From JBCBKU01 sp038521345 (GTDB lineage: Bacteria; Pseudomonadota; Alphaproteobacteria; Rhodobacterales; Rhodobacteraceae), in assembly GCA_038521345.1 (NCBI GenBank), contig JBCBKU010000010.1, positions 1-64,000 on the forward strand: a stretch of 64,000 nucleotides of DNA. Direction: 5' to 3'. Both the position numbers and the translations under genes were made by a program. Positions 1 through 9,119 of this stretch are shown in pieces. The notes beneath the pieces are model-generated. The model saw only the letters and a list, made by a program, of their open reading frames with translations. It made no database searches and had not been told where the DNA came from. How positions within the stretch are numbered: position 1 is the stretch's first letter; each line of letters starts with the position of its first letter.

Positions 1-506
1 CACCGGCGATGCAGACCAATTTTGCAGATTGGGATGTCGTGAAGTGGATCGGTGGAATTCCTTGGCCTTATCCGCCCAACGGCGCCGAGGAATACATCGC
101 ACGGCGTTTGGAAGATGCGCGCACGCGCGAGATCTACTATTGGGGGATATTTCTCGAAGCGGCGCCTTTAAAGCTGGTCGGTGCCATTGAGTACCGCTTC
201 TTCGACGACGAGGAAGAGAACCGTGGTTTCTGGCTTGCTCAGCCCTTTTGGGGCCGCGGGATCATGACGCATGCCGTCGCCGTCACCCAGGACTTTGTCT
301 TTTTCACTTTGGAGAAGCCCAGCCTGCTGGTCCGAAGTCTCGCAACGAATGCTGCCTCGCGCGCAATCAAAGAAAAGACGGGCGCGATGCACATCGGCAC
401 AAGCATGGGCGCCTATCACGACGGCGAACGAGAAGAAGACGTTTGGAACGTCACTCGGCAAAGCTGGGCGCGGGCGAGGCGCCGCTTCTCGGATCACCTC
501 GAATGA
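1..506 (+). CDS. GNAT-family N-acetyltransferase, 5' end outside window
   Basis: The reading frame is open from base 3 and the first Met (base 9) is preceded by in-frame codons, so the true N-terminus lies upstream. The visible 165 residues look like a RimJ/RimL-type GNAT domain: a DVVKWIGGIPWPYP segment typical of the N-terminal substrate region, then LVGAIEYRF, then a GFWLAQPFWGRGIMTHAV segment that matches the acetyl-CoA-binding strand and loop. These proteins acetylate amino groups of proteins or small molecules; the substrate cannot be read here. It lies 18 bp before the PHP gene and may belong to the same transcript. Family sure, substrate unknown. Confidence 0.8.
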   Translation, partial: PAMQTNFADWDVVKWIGGIPWPYPPNGAEEYIARRLEDARTREIYYWGIFLEAAPLKLVGAIEYRFFDDEEENRGFWLAQPFWGRGIMTHAVAVTQDFVFFTLEKPSLLVRSLATNAASRAIKEKTGAMHIGTSMGAYHDGEREEDVWNVTRQSWARARRRFSDHLE

Positions 507-524
507 TATTCAAGAGAACCTGAT

Positions 525-1439
525 ATGCTCGATGCCTTTTCCAGCCCCGGCCACTTCTGGCGCGGGAACCTCCATGGTCACTCCAATGTGTCCGACGGCG
601 AGGCAACACCGGAAGAGGTGTGTGATCGTTATCAGGAGGAAGGATACGACTTCATCTGCTTGAGCGATCATTTCTTGGGCAAGTTCGGCTTTGAGATTGC
701 CGACACCAAACGCTACCGCTCGAACGGTTTTTCGACGATCATAGGAGCAGAGGTTCATGCGCCTGCGACGTCGCAGGGCGCAGACTGGCACATCCTCGCG
801 GTCGGCTTGCCCGAGGATTTTGCAGCTACGCAACCCGATGAGACCGGTGCCGCACTTGCCCGAAGAGCCGCCGCGGCTGGGGCATTTATTGCCATCGCAC
901 ACCCACACTTGAGCGGTCTGAGCACGGACGATATCCTGTCCATCGATGCCGCCCATGCCATTGAGGTCTACAACAACACCGCCGCGATCCGTTATGGCAG
1001 AGGCTTTGGTGAAGCAGCATGGGACATTGCCCTACAGGCCGGTCGGCGCTTGGGCGGTATCGCCGTTGACGACAGCCACTTCCGGACCGGTTCCGAAAAC
1101 GGGGCAATGGACGGGTTTGGCGGTTGGGTCATGGTGAAAGCCCCGGACCCATCTCCCGAAGCGCTGCTCAACGCGTTGAAGGCCGGGCACTATTACGCAA
1201 GCCTTGGTCCGATTATCGAGAATGTGACACGTGATGAAGGCACGATTACCGTGCGATGCTCGCCTGCGGGCCAGATCATTCTCCTGGGAAATGCGGGCGT
1301 GGCACGTCACCTTGATGGAAGGGCCATTACCAAAGCCACACTGCCGATCGCCCCCTTTGAAGGCGGGTGGTGCCGGGTAGTAGTGCGTGACCGTGAAGGC
1401 CGACAAGCCTGGACGAACCCGCTTTGGCTTGACGGGTAG
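525..1439 (+). CDS. PHP-domain metallohydrolase (CehA/McbA-like)
   Basis: A 304-residue protein with a PHP-type metal site: HGH at residues 17-19, D24, the LSDH motif at 46-49, GAE near 76, AHPH near 125-128 and a DDSH motif near 185. PHP proteins hydrolyse phosphoester or related bonds with two or three divalent metals. The CehA-like subgroup includes carbamate hydrolases and many proteins of unknown substrate. No signal peptide is seen, so it is probably cytoplasmic. It starts 18 bp after the GNAT gene and ends 6 bp before an oligopeptide-type permease, so it may act on the imported compound. That link is inference from position. Confidence 0.8.
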   Translation: MLDAFSSPGHFWRGNLHGHSNVSDGEATPEEVCDRYQEEGYDFICLSDHFLGKFGFEIADTKRYRSNGFSTIIGAEVHAPATSQGADWHILAVGLPEDFAATQPDETGAALARRAAAAGAFIAIAHPHLSGLSTDDILSIDAAHAIEVYNNTAAIRYGRGFGEAAWDIALQAGRRLGGIAVDDSHFRTGSENGAMDGFGGWVMVKAPDPSPEALLNALKAGHYYASLGPIIENVTRDEGTITVRCSPAGQIILLGNAGVARHLDGRAITKATLPIAPFEGGWCRVVVRDREGRQAWTNPLWLDG

Positions 1440-1445
1440 AGCCAG

Positions 1446-2366
1446 ATGCTGCGCTTCATGTCCATCCGCGTTGCCCGGGCTGCCGTTACAATGTTCCTCG
1501 TGTTGATAATCGCTTTCGTCACGCTACGGCTCTCGGGTACCCCGTTCGAGTTCATGTACCCCGAAGGCATTACCGCCGAGCATCTGGCAGCGTTAGAAGC
1601 AAAATACGGTCTTGATCGGCCTTGGATCGAACAGTTCTGGACGTATCTGACCGACATCTTTCAGGGAAATTTCGGTCGCTCGCTGTATACATCCGAACAA
1701 GTCTGGAAGATGTACGCCGACCGGATGCCCTACACGCTTTTGGTGGGTGGGTTGGCGCTGCTCTTGGCCATTCTTGTCGGGATCCCGCTTGGGGCGTTCG
1801 CAGCTCTTTATCGCTCTTCACCAGGGTCACGTGTCGGGATGGGGTTCGCGTTCCTTGGTTACGCCGTTCCGCACTTCGTCATTGGGATCGGTCTGATCTT
1901 GTTCTTTGGTTATTATCTGCGTGTCCTGCCAACGACCGGTCTCGCAACACCAAAGCATTACATCCTGCCGGTCATTACCCTCGCCATTCCAATGATTGCC
2001 GCCATTGCCCGGTTCATGCGCGCGGCCATGCTTGATGCGATCGGCCATGCTTATGTCAATACGGCGGTGTCGAAGGGTCTCACAGATGGGCAGATCGCAA
2101 AGGGCCATATCCTTCGAAACGCCATGATCCCACTGATAACCGTCCTAGGGCTTGAGATTGCAGGGCTTCTCAACGGATCAATCTTTGTCGAAGCAGTGTT
2201 CTCGCTACCCGGTGTTGGCCGGGTACTAGTTGACTCGGTCGAGGGACGTGATTTTCCGGTTCTGCAATTCGGGCTTATCGCCTACGCCCTCATTGTCGTT
2301 CTCGTGAATCTCGTCATCGATCTTTGCTACGTGATCGCGGACCCAAGGATAAGGCTGGACGGCTGA
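1446..2366 (+). CDS. ABC transporter permease, DppB/OppB type
   Basis: A 306-residue integral membrane protein with about six hydrophobic segments. It starts with the one-helix N-terminus typical of DppB-type subunits (RVARAAVTMFLVLIIAFVTLRL) and carries the EAA-type cytoplasmic loop near residues 205-225 (AVSKGLTDGQIAKGHILRNA). It pairs with the next permease, with which it overlaps as TGATG at 2364-2368. These permeases import di- and oligopeptides, nickel chelates or glycosides. No solute-binding protein gene is visible in the window, so the substrate is undefined. Confidence 0.9.
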   Translation: MLRFMSIRVARAAVTMFLVLIIAFVTLRLSGTPFEFMYPEGITAEHLAALEAKYGLDRPWIEQFWTYLTDIFQGNFGRSLYTSEQVWKMYADRMPYTLLVGGLALLLAILVGIPLGAFAALYRSSPGSRVGMGFAFLGYAVPHFVIGIGLILFFGYYLRVLPTTGLATPKHYILPVITLAIPMIAAIARFMRAAMLDAIGHAYVNTAVSKGLTDGQIAKGHILRNAMIPLITVLGLEIAGLLNGSIFVEAVFSLPGVGRVLVDSVEGRDFPVLQFGLIAYALIVVLVNLVIDLCYVIADPRIRLDG

Positions 2367-3223
2367 TGGCAGACGCAACCGTAACACCGCCGCGCAGGCT
2401 GCAGTTCGACCTGCTCACCGTGTGCATAGCGTTCTTGCTTCTGATCATCGCACTTGGCGTGCTTGCGCCGCTGATCGCGCCGCATGACCCGAATACGACC
2501 AATCTTTTGGCTCGCTCGCAGCCTCCTGTCTGGGCGGAGGGCGGGAATTGGACCCACATCTTCGGGACCGACAATATTGGCCGTGATCTGTTGAGTCGCT
2601 GCCTTTATGGGATACGCACAAGCTTCGGCATCGCGACACTGGGCCTAATATTCAGCGCAGTCCTGGGCGTGAGCCTTGGCCTGCTGTCCGGTTTGGGTGG
2701 GCCTTGGACGGATCGCATCATCATGACGATCACTGATGTTTTTATCACGCTCCCCAACCTGCTGCTGCTTCTGTGCGGTATTGCGCTGCTTGGCACCGAT
2801 ATCTGGGTACTTGTCCTTATGATCGGCCTGATCCGGTGGGAAGCCTATGCTCGCCTTGTGCGCGGTCAGGTTCTTGCCCTCCGTGCAGAAGGCTATGTGG
2901 AGGCCTCCCGCGCGCTTGGTGGCGGGACTCTGAGGATCGCGCTCTTGCACATTCTGCCGAACCTGGCCTCTCCCCTCGTTGTGATCCTGACTCTGTCCTT
3001 TCCAGGCGTCCTGCTCATGGAGGCCGGACTGTCGTTCCTAGGGGTTGGTGTCCAGCCGCCTACGGCATCCCTTGGTCGCATGATCGGCGACGGACGCGAC
3101 TATCTCATCAACGCCTGGTGGATTTCCGGCATGCCTTCGATCGTCATCGTGACTATCACGCTTCTCTTCCAACTCATCGGCGATGCGCTGCGCGACCGCA
3201 TTGACGTGCTGACTGATGGCTGA
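2366..3223 (+). CDS. ABC transporter permease, DppC/OppC type
   Basis: I chose the ATG at 2366, which overlaps the stop of the preceding permease by one base, over an upstream in-frame start at 2324. The product is 285 residues with an N-terminal hydrophobic helix, a periplasmic stretch beginning LIAPHDPNTTNLL (typical of OppC_N proteins) and five further membrane segments. The EAA loop is near EGYVEASRALGGGTLRIALLH. It overlaps the ATPase gene by 8 bp, indicating a co-translated set. It forms the membrane heterodimer with the DppB-like subunit. Confidence 0.9.
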   Translation: MADATVTPPRRLQFDLLTVCIAFLLLIIALGVLAPLIAPHDPNTTNLLARSQPPVWAEGGNWTHIFGTDNIGRDLLSRCLYGIRTSFGIATLGLIFSAVLGVSLGLLSGLGGPWTDRIIMTITDVFITLPNLLLLLCGIALLGTDIWVLVLMIGLIRWEAYARLVRGQVLALRAEGYVEASRALGGGTLRIALLHILPNLASPLVVILTLSFPGVLLMEAGLSFLGVGVQPPTASLGRMIGDGRDYLINAWWISGMPSIVIVTITLLFQLIGDALRDRIDVLTDG

Positions 3224-4865
3224 CCCGGTTCTTTCCGCCCGAAACGTCCATGTGCGCTTTGATACGCCAGCCGGCCAGGTTCACGCCGTTCGCGGCATAG
3301 ACCTCGACTTATATCCCGGTGAAACCGTCGCCATCGTCGGCGAAAGCGGGGCCGGGAAATCCGCCTTTGCTAAAGCGGTCCTTCACCTGCACCAACTGCC
3401 CTTCACCCCGAACCGGACACATATCGAAGGAACGATTGACCTGTATCGGCCGTTCGAGGCGCGGCTTTCGGACGCTCGTCCCGACATCATTCGCAAAGCC
3501 CGCGCAAAAGCCGTTGGTATGATTTTTCAGGATGCGCTGTCGGCATTGAACCCTGTCCAGCGGATCGGTCCACAGATCGCCGAAGCCGTCCGGCAAGCCG
3601 AGCCCGAGGCATCGTCGGAACAAGTGGCCAATGCCGTTTTGGACATCGTCGCGGCCATCGGCTTGCCCCGACCAGACGAGACCATTCACGCCTATCCCCA
3701 CCAACTTTCCGGCGGACAATGCCAGCGTGTCGTGATTGCCATCGCTGCCATACGCCACCCGGTCGCGCTCATCGCAGATGAACCAACGACCGCGCTGGAT
3801 GTCACGGTGCAGGCCCAAATTCTTAAGCTTCTAAAATCGCTGCAGAATCTACGTGGCATGGCAATGCTCTTCATCACCCATGATCTCGGTGTCGTCGCCG
3901 AAATCGCCGACCGGGTGGTTGTGATGCGCGATGGAGAAGTCGTTGAGCTTGGCTCGACCCAAGACATCTTCACCCGTCCGCAGCATCCCTACACCCAGAC
4001 GCTTCTTGCGAGCCGTCCCGGCTCGCGCGTATTTGGTGAAGCGTCGGCGCACTCCGCAAGCACCGGCCAACCATCCGTCGATTCTAGACTGATGATCCAA
4101 GTGAACGAAGTTTCGTTTTCCTATGGCGGCGGACTCTTCGACCGCAGACGAACCGGTTTCGTTCTTCAAGACACGTCGCTTCAGGTCGGCGCGCAAGAGG
4201 TCCACGGCATTGTCGGGGAGTCCGGCTCCGGAAAATCAACGCTTGGCCGACTTCTCTTGGGATTCCTCAAACCAAGCAGCGGCGATGTCAAAACCTGTGG
4301 GGAGACGCCACATGCGGTACGCGGCGTCGCCCGATCGGCGTTTCGCCGGAACGTGCAGGTGATCTACCAGGACAGTGCAACTGCGCTGAATCCCCGCATG
4401 ACGCTCGGGCGCTCGGCAGCCGAAGGGCTTGAAATTCACGGGGCGAACGCAGCTGACGCCCGAGCCGAGGTCCAGCGGCTGTTCGAGCGTGTTCGACTTC
4501 CCGCGGCCCTGATGGACCGTTTTCCACACGAAGTATCGGGGGGACAGAGACAACGTGTCTGCATTGCGCGAGCCTTGGCGACAAAGCCGAAGCTCTTGAT
4601 CGCCGATGAACCCGTCACCGCTCTCGACGTCTCTGTGCAGGCTCGCATCCTCGAACTTTTTGCCGAGCTTCAAGCCGATCTCGGCCTCACGATGCTGTTT
4701 ATCTCGCACGACCTCGGCGTGGTCCGCGAATTGTGCAGTCGTGTCTCGGTCATGCACCGCGGTCGCGTCGTCGAAGATGGCCCGACGGAACAGGTCCTCG
4801 GTAATCCCAAGTCCGAGTACACGCGCACGCTCGTTTCAAGTTTGCCAGCCCGCGCCCGGGCCTAG
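3216..4865 (+). CDS. Fused double ATP-binding subunit of oligopeptide-type ABC transporter
   Basis: A 549-residue protein carrying two complete nucleotide-binding domains, replacing separate DppD and DppF subunits. Domain 1 has Walker A GESGAGKSAF, signature LSGGQCQRV and Walker B ALIADEPTTALD. Domain 2 (from about residue 290) has Walker A GESGSGKSTLG, signature VSGGQRQRV and Walker B LLIADEPVTALD. Each domain is followed by the PHPYT/KSEYTRTL-type tail of the family. Fused ATPases of this type are common in alphaproteobacteria. It starts inside the end of the permease gene and completes the importer apart from its binding protein. Confidence 0.92.
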   Translation: MADPVLSARNVHVRFDTPAGQVHAVRGIDLDLYPGETVAIVGESGAGKSAFAKAVLHLHQLPFTPNRTHIEGTIDLYRPFEARLSDARPDIIRKARAKAVGMIFQDALSALNPVQRIGPQIAEAVRQAEPEASSEQVANAVLDIVAAIGLPRPDETIHAYPHQLSGGQCQRVVIAIAAIRHPVALIADEPTTALDVTVQAQILKLLKSLQNLRGMAMLFITHDLGVVAEIADRVVVMRDGEVVELGSTQDIFTRPQHPYTQTLLASRPGSRVFGEASAHSASTGQPSVDSRLMIQVNEVSFSYGGGLFDRRRTGFVLQDTSLQVGAQEVHGIVGESGSGKSTLGRLLLGFLKPSSGDVKTCGETPHAVRGVARSAFRRNVQVIYQDSATALNPRMTLGRSAAEGLEIHGANAADARAEVQRLFERVRLPAALMDRFPHEVSGGQRQRVCIARALATKPKLLIADEPVTALDVSVQARILELFAELQADLGLTMLFISHDLGVVRELCSRVSVMHRGRVVEDGPTEQVLGNPKSEYTRTLVSSLPARARA

Positions 4866-4896
4866 GCACCTCTCCCAAACCACACAAGGACATCCC

Positions 4897-5709
4897 ATGC
4901 TTCCAATACTCGGCGCCGCCCTCCGCCCCGAAGAACTTGCCGCACATCACAATTGGCTTCGAGAGAAACCCCGCGATCTGGAACTCCAGGGATTTCACGG
5001 CGCTGAAGTGGAAGGCGTGGACGTAAAGGCCAAGGCCGAAGAGGTTCGACCCCTTCTGGACGGCATTGAAGGCCGCATCGGCATGCATGGTCCTTTCAGG
5101 GGCTTTCCGCTTGACAGCGAAGACCCCGAGGTTCGGGCAGTGGTGCAACGTCGCCTTGATCAGGGTCTTGATGCCTGCGGCTGGTTGGGTGCCACACAGA
5201 TGGTGGTTCATAGCCCTGTGAAGGCCTGGTATCACGAGAACCTCGACAACCGCGATGACGGCTGGGAGGCCTTCATCAGCCGGGTTGACCATACCCTTCG
5301 CCCGGCGATTGAACGCGCGGAGGGCATGGGGGTCGAACTTGTGGTGGAGAACATCGAAGACCGCGATCCCTCGGCCCGCGTTCGTTTGGTCGAGAGCTTT
5401 GCCTCCCCGGCCTTGAAAGTGTCGATCGACACCGGCCATGCCGCCTATGCCCACGGCATAGGAAACGCGCCTGCCGTGGATCGCTACGTGCGGGCCGCTG
5501 GAAACCTGCTTACCCACGTCCACGTACAGGACACCGACCATTTCGCTGATCGGCACTGGGCAATCGGCGATGGGGACCTGCCGTGGGTGTCGATCTTCGC
5601 CGAGCTCGGAAAACTGACGTCAAATCCGCGACTGATCATTGAAATCAAGGACAAGACGGCGGTTCAGCGTTCGGCGGCGTGGCTCGCCGAGCGCGGTCTC
5701 GCGCAGTAG
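4897..5709 (+). CDS. Sugar phosphate isomerase/epimerase-like TIM-barrel protein
   Basis: A 270-residue protein of the xylose-isomerase-like TIM-barrel superfamily (AP endonuclease 2 fold). Visible features are GRIGMHGPF, a central VVENIEDRDP strand with the expected metal-binding Glu, SIDTGHA, THVHVQDTD and IIEIKD near the end. These proteins usually isomerise or epimerise sugars or related polyols with a divalent metal; the substrate is not deducible. The start is the ATG 31 bp after the ATPase stop. Frame extension further upstream only overlaps the ATPase gene and is not credible. It is probably the last gene of the transporter operon. Confidence 0.8.
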   Translation: MLPILGAALRPEELAAHHNWLREKPRDLELQGFHGAEVEGVDVKAKAEEVRPLLDGIEGRIGMHGPFRGFPLDSEDPEVRAVVQRRLDQGLDACGWLGATQMVVHSPVKAWYHENLDNRDDGWEAFISRVDHTLRPAIERAEGMGVELVVENIEDRDPSARVRLVESFASPALKVSIDTGHAAYAHGIGNAPAVDRYVRAAGNLLTHVHVQDTDHFADRHWAIGDGDLPWVSIFAELGKLTSNPRLIIEIKDKTAVQRSAAWLAERGLAQ

Positions 5710-5726
5710 AGCCGAAAGCGCTCGCT

Positions 5727-5748
5727 CGGGCGGACGACGACCCGCCCG
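5727..5748 (+). terminator. GC-rich hairpin after the transporter operon
   Basis: CGGGCGG at 5727-5733 pairs perfectly with CCGCCCG at 5742-5748 around an 8-base loop, 17 bp after the stop of the TIM-barrel gene. There is no following T-run, so this is not a classical intrinsic terminator. It could be a 3' stabilising structure or a Rho-assisted end. Confidence 0.4.
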
Positions 5749-5866
5749 GGCCCCGGAGACCTAGTGGCCTCGGTGGCGACACTGCCAGCGGCTTGTCCCG
5801 CGTTCAAAGGACTCATCATCATAGGCGTGAGTGGGGCAACAAACCCAAAAAAATACCTGGATTTAT

Positions 5867-5943
5867 TGGTCGGAGTGGCGAGATTCGAACTCACGACCCC
5901 TGCCTCCCGAAGACAGTGCTCTACCAGGCTGAGCTACACTCCG
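5867..5943 (-). tRNA. tRNA-Pro (anticodon CGG)
   Basis: Read on the minus strand, a 77-nt cloverleaf forms. The acceptor stem is CGGAGTG with CACTCCG, the D-arm is GCTC/GAGC, and the anticodon arm is CTGTC/GGCAG with a T-G pair around loop TTCGGGA. The anticodon is therefore CGG, decoding CCG. The T-arm is GTGAG/CTCGC with loop TTCGAAT. The 3' ACCA is encoded. Downstream on the same strand is a short T-run (about 5847-5853) without a clear hairpin. Confidence 0.95.
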
Positions 5944-5958
5944 ACCGTGGCGGGTGGG

Positions 5959-6966
5959 CTACTCGGTCGGATGGCGTTTTGCAAGAGGCTCGGGCGTTCC
6001 AAGCGCACTGGATCCACGTCCGGGCAACCCAGCCAGCGTACGGGGTGAGGTACCTGTCTCAGGGCGGACGCGGGACTGCGTCACTGGCGCGTTGTCCGAC
6101 CGGCCTCCGAAGGTCTCACGAAGAACAATTACAAGGCCACTTGTGATGATGATCAGTGCGCCGATGGCCGTAATCGCATCCGGCAATTCATCAAAGAAAA
6201 TGAACCCGAAGACAGTCGCCCAGATGATTTGCGAGTACTGCATCGGCGCGACCATGGCCGCATCGGCCGCCTTGTATGCCGCAATCAGGCACAGTCCGGC
6301 TGCAAAGGCCAAGGTAGACATAAGTCCGACAAGCCCAAGATGCTCAACCGGCATCGGGCGATAGACGAACGGCAGCAACGCCGCCATGAGAACGAAGTTC
6401 GCCATCATCGGGTAGAGGAGGAGAACGACGCTACGTTCGTCGCGCCCGATCTTGCGCACGACGATCGATGCGAAAGCACCGCAAACCGCCGCGACAAGCG
6501 CCGCCAGATGCCCAAGGCTCAATTCGGCCTCGCCGGGGCGCAACACGACAAGAACGCCGACAAGGCCGACGATCACCGCGCTCCAGCGAACCGGCCCAAC
6601 TCTCTCCCCGAGGATGGGGATCGAGAGAACCGTGATGAGCAAAGGTGCGGCGAAGAGAATGGCGTAAGTCTGTGCCAATGGCAGGACCGAGAACGCGTAG
6701 AATGCGGCCGAGCCAGTGATAATCACAGAGACCGTGCGAAACGCGGTCCACCACGGGTGAACAGGGATCAGATTGCCCGACCTCGGATCGCGCATCAGCA
6801 TGAGCGCCACTAACGGAAAGGAAAGCAGAACGCTGAAGAACACGATCTGGAATGTCGCGTAGTCGCCGCCAAGCGATTTTACGATCACGTCGTGCGTGGC
6901 AAAAAGAGCGAAGGCGACGAGGCCAAGCGCCGCGCCGCGGATATTGTTTTTCTGGGTGCTTGTCAT
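5959..6966 (-). CDS. EamA/DMT-family transporter
   Basis: A 335-residue membrane protein with about ten predicted transmembrane segments in two EamA repeats, beginning AALGLVAFALFATHDVIVKSLG. The second repeat includes MQYSQIIWATVFGFIFFDELPD, a typical DMT motif. DMT proteins export or import metabolites such as amino acids or S-adenosylmethionine; no substrate can be assigned. The C-terminal 45 or so residues are hydrophilic and probably cytoplasmic. It follows leuB by 50 bp on the same strand, so the two may be cotranscribed. Confidence 0.88.
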   Translation of the reverse strand: MTSTQKNNIRGAALGLVAFALFATHDVIVKSLGGDYATFQIVFFSVLLSFPLVALMLMRDPRSGNLIPVHPWWTAFRTVSVIITGSAAFYAFSVLPLAQTYAILFAAPLLITVLSIPILGERVGPVRWSAVIVGLVGVLVVLRPGEAELSLGHLAALVAAVCGAFASIVVRKIGRDERSVVLLLYPMMANFVLMAALLPFVYRPMPVEHLGLVGLMSTLAFAAGLCLIAAYKAADAAMVAPMQYSQIIWATVFGFIFFDELPDAITAIGALIIITSGLVIVLRETFGGRSDNAPVTQSRVRPETGTSPRTLAGLPGRGSSALGTPEPLAKRHPTE

Positions 6967-7016
6967 GGGTGTCGGCCACTACGCTTGCGTGACGCGTACA
7001 CCTCTCGTGTCTGTGG

Positions 7017-8126
7017 TCAAGCGCCCTCGGTCAGCTTGGCAATGATAAGATCGCCCATTTCGGAGGTCGAAAGCGGTGTTCCGCCATCAGGGCCCATCAG
7101 ATCTGCTGTCCGCGCGCCATCGGCAAGAACGGACTCGACCGCAGTTTCCAACCTGTCCGCCTCGAGTCCCTGATCGAAGGAATAGCGAAGAGCCATGGCA
7201 AAGCTGAGTATGCATGCGATGGGGTTCGCTTTGCCCTGACCGGCAATATCGGGTGCCGAACCGTGGACTGGCTCATAAAGCGCTTTGGGGCGCCCACTTT
7301 CCATGGGTTGCCCTAGGGACGCCGATGGCAACATGCCAAGCGATCCGGTCAACATGGCCGCCGCGTCGGACAAAAGATCGCCAAACAGGTTGTCCGTCAC
7401 AATCACGTCGAACTGTTTCGGCCATCGGCAAAGCTGCATGGCACCGGCATCGGCATACATGTGGCTAAGCTCCACATCCGGATATTCATTCTCGTGCACC
7501 CAGGTCACCTCTTCGCGCCAGAGGATACCGGATTCCATCACATTGGCTTTCTCCATCGAACAGACCTTGTTCGATCGACGTCGCGCCAATTCGAACGCCG
7601 ACCGCGCAACTCGACGGATCTCGTTCGTCGTGTAGCGTTGGGTGTTGACCCCAATCCGCCCGCCCTCGTTGTCCTCAATAATTCCACGGGGTTCCCCGAA
7701 GTAGATCCCCGATGTCAGCTCGCGGACAATCATGATGTCGAGGCCCGCCACCACATCGCGCTTCAGCGATGAAAAGTCTGCAAGCGCGTCGAAGCATTGC
7801 GCGGGGCGAAGATTGGCATAAAGGTCCATCTCCTTTCGCAGACGCAACAATCCGCGTTCAGGTTTCACGCTGAAGTCGAGGTCATCATAGGCCGGGCCGC
7901 CCACCGCGCCCAGCAACACGGCGTCAGCTTCTTGTGCTTTTTCCATCGTCGCGTCGGTCAGAGGCGTGCCGTGTGCGTCATAGGCAGCGCCGCCCACGAG
8001 ATCTTCACTGACGTCGAATGCAAGACCGCGTTGGGCGCCAAACCAGTCAATGACTTTCCGAACCTCAGCCATAACCTCTGGACCAATCCCGTCACCGGGG
8101 AGGATGAGAAGGGACTGGGTTTGCAT
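7017..8126 (-). CDS. leuB: 3-isopropylmalate dehydrogenase
   Basis: A 369-residue enzyme that oxidatively decarboxylates 3-isopropylmalate in leucine synthesis using NAD+. Visible motifs: LPGDGIGPEV at the N-terminus, LLGAVGGPAYDD, the substrate-binding arginine region RPAQCFD, the metal-binding DNLFGDLLSDAA, and GSAPDIAGQGKANP near the C-terminus. Length is normal. It is separated from leuC and leuD by the LysR, epimerase and nuclease genes, so it is probably transcribed apart from them. The start ATG follows an AGGAAAGGCC ribosome site. Confidence 0.97.
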   Translation of the reverse strand: MQTQSLLILPGDGIGPEVMAEVRKVIDWFGAQRGLAFDVSEDLVGGAAYDAHGTPLTDATMEKAQEADAVLLGAVGGPAYDDLDFSVKPERGLLRLRKEMDLYANLRPAQCFDALADFSSLKRDVVAGLDIMIVRELTSGIYFGEPRGIIEDNEGGRIGVNTQRYTTNEIRRVARSAFELARRRSNKVCSMEKANVMESGILWREEVTWVHENEYPDVELSHMYADAGAMQLCRWPKQFDVIVTDNLFGDLLSDAAAMLTGSLGMLPSASLGQPMESGRPKALYEPVHGSAPDIAGQGKANPIACILSFAMALRYSFDQGLEADRLETAVESVLADGARTADLMGPDGGTPLSTSEMGDLIIAKLTEGA

Positions 8127-8183
8127 GACGTGGCCTTTCCTACGACTTGAGACGGCCCGGCGTAGCCCGGGCTAAATGGGCCG

Positions 8184-9080
8184 TCAAGAAAGGGTGGCGG
8201 GCAATTCCTCACGCAGGATGTCCCAGACTCGACGGATTCGAGGGACCTGACGTATTGCAGCATGCGCGGTCAGCCAGACCTGTAGCGTCGGAAGATCGAA
8301 TTCCGTTTGAACCTCTTCCAAGTCGGGATCAGTGATACCGGCGTTTCTTTGCGAGAAGCCCAGCCCACAGCCTGATTTGACCAGTTGCCAATAGACGGCC
8401 TGATTATCGCAGCGTGTCTTGAAAAAGCTGCGTTCAACGGACCAGCCGACTTCTCGGAACCCTCTAAGGATCCGATCATCCTTATCGTATCCGACAAAGT
8501 CCATGTGGCGCAGATCTTCGGTGGTTGCGGGCCGCCCCACCCGGTCAAGATACGCCTTGGCACCAAACAACCCCAGCTGAACCTCGCCCAGAAATAGGGT
8601 GACAACATCAAGTTGCTGGGGGCGATACATGCGGATCGCGATATCAGCTTCTCGGAACAATAGGTTCTCACTCTGGTCCGAGGCAACCAATTCAATCTCG
8701 ACTCCCGGTTCCTCTGCGCGGATGCGCGACACGATCCGAGGCGCGATATAGTGCGCCGTGAACACACTGGCCGAGATCCGAACCGTGCCAGCCATCTCGC
8801 GTTCAGCCCCGGCCGAGACCAAGGCAATCTCATTTGCGGCGCGCCGCATTGCGTCCGCCGGTGCAATCAGTGACGCCCCGAGATCCGTCAGGACCATACC
8901 GTCTCGCTGGCGTCGGAAGACTTCGCCACCAACAGCCATCTCAAGGGTTTGTATCCGTCGCCCAATCGTTGGCTGGCTGACACCAAGAATACGTGCAGCC
9001 CCGGACAGCGACCCGTTATCGGCGACGGCAAGAAAGGCTTGAAGCAGCGACCAATCCAAAGATGAAAGGGGATTCTCCAT
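8184..9080 (-). CDS. LysR-family transcriptional regulator
   Basis: A 298-residue LTTR. The N-terminal winged helix-turn-helix (residues about 8-65) reads LLQAFLAVADNGSLSGAARI with SQPTIGRRIQTLE as recognition region. The remainder is the periplasmic-binding-protein-like effector domain. It is transcribed away from the epimerase gene, with starts 93 bp apart, so by the usual LTTR arrangement it may control that gene and itself. The effector is unknown. Confidence 0.92.
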   Translation of the reverse strand: MENPLSSLDWSLLQAFLAVADNGSLSGAARILGVSQPTIGRRIQTLEMAVGGEVFRRQRDGMVLTDLGASLIAPADAMRRAANEIALVSAGAEREMAGTVRISASVFTAHYIAPRIVSRIRAEEPGVEIELVASDQSENLLFREADIAIRMYRPQQLDVVTLFLGEVQLGLFGAKAYLDRVGRPATTEDLRHMDFVGYDKDDRILRGFREVGWSVERSFFKTRCDNQAVYWQLVKSGCGLGFSQRNAGITDPDLEEVQTEFDLPTLQVWLTAHAAIRQVPRIRRVWDILREELPATLS

Positions 9081-9086
9081 TCAATA

Positions 9087-9119
9087 ATGAATACCTCACT
9101 TTCATTTTTTGGGAATTCC
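9087..9119. promoter_or_regulatory. Candidate LysR operator in the divergent region
   Basis: The AT-rich 92 bp between the LysR gene and the epimerase holds ATGAA-N9-TTCAT at 9087-9105, an interrupted dyad of LTTR size. It also holds the palindrome GGAATTCC at 9112-9119 and a further TTCATT at 9122-9127. LTTR sites are typically interrupted T-N11-A dyads. The dyads are read directly; the regulatory role is inferred. Confidence 0.4.

Noticed and set aside
5846..5854. T-run downstream of tRNA-Pro as an intrinsic terminator
   Set aside because: No clear stem directly before the T-run on the minus strand.
6229..6813. 194-residue plus-strand ORF inside the DMT transporter gene
   Set aside because: A shadow on the opposite strand of a clear transporter; composition is charged and repetitive.
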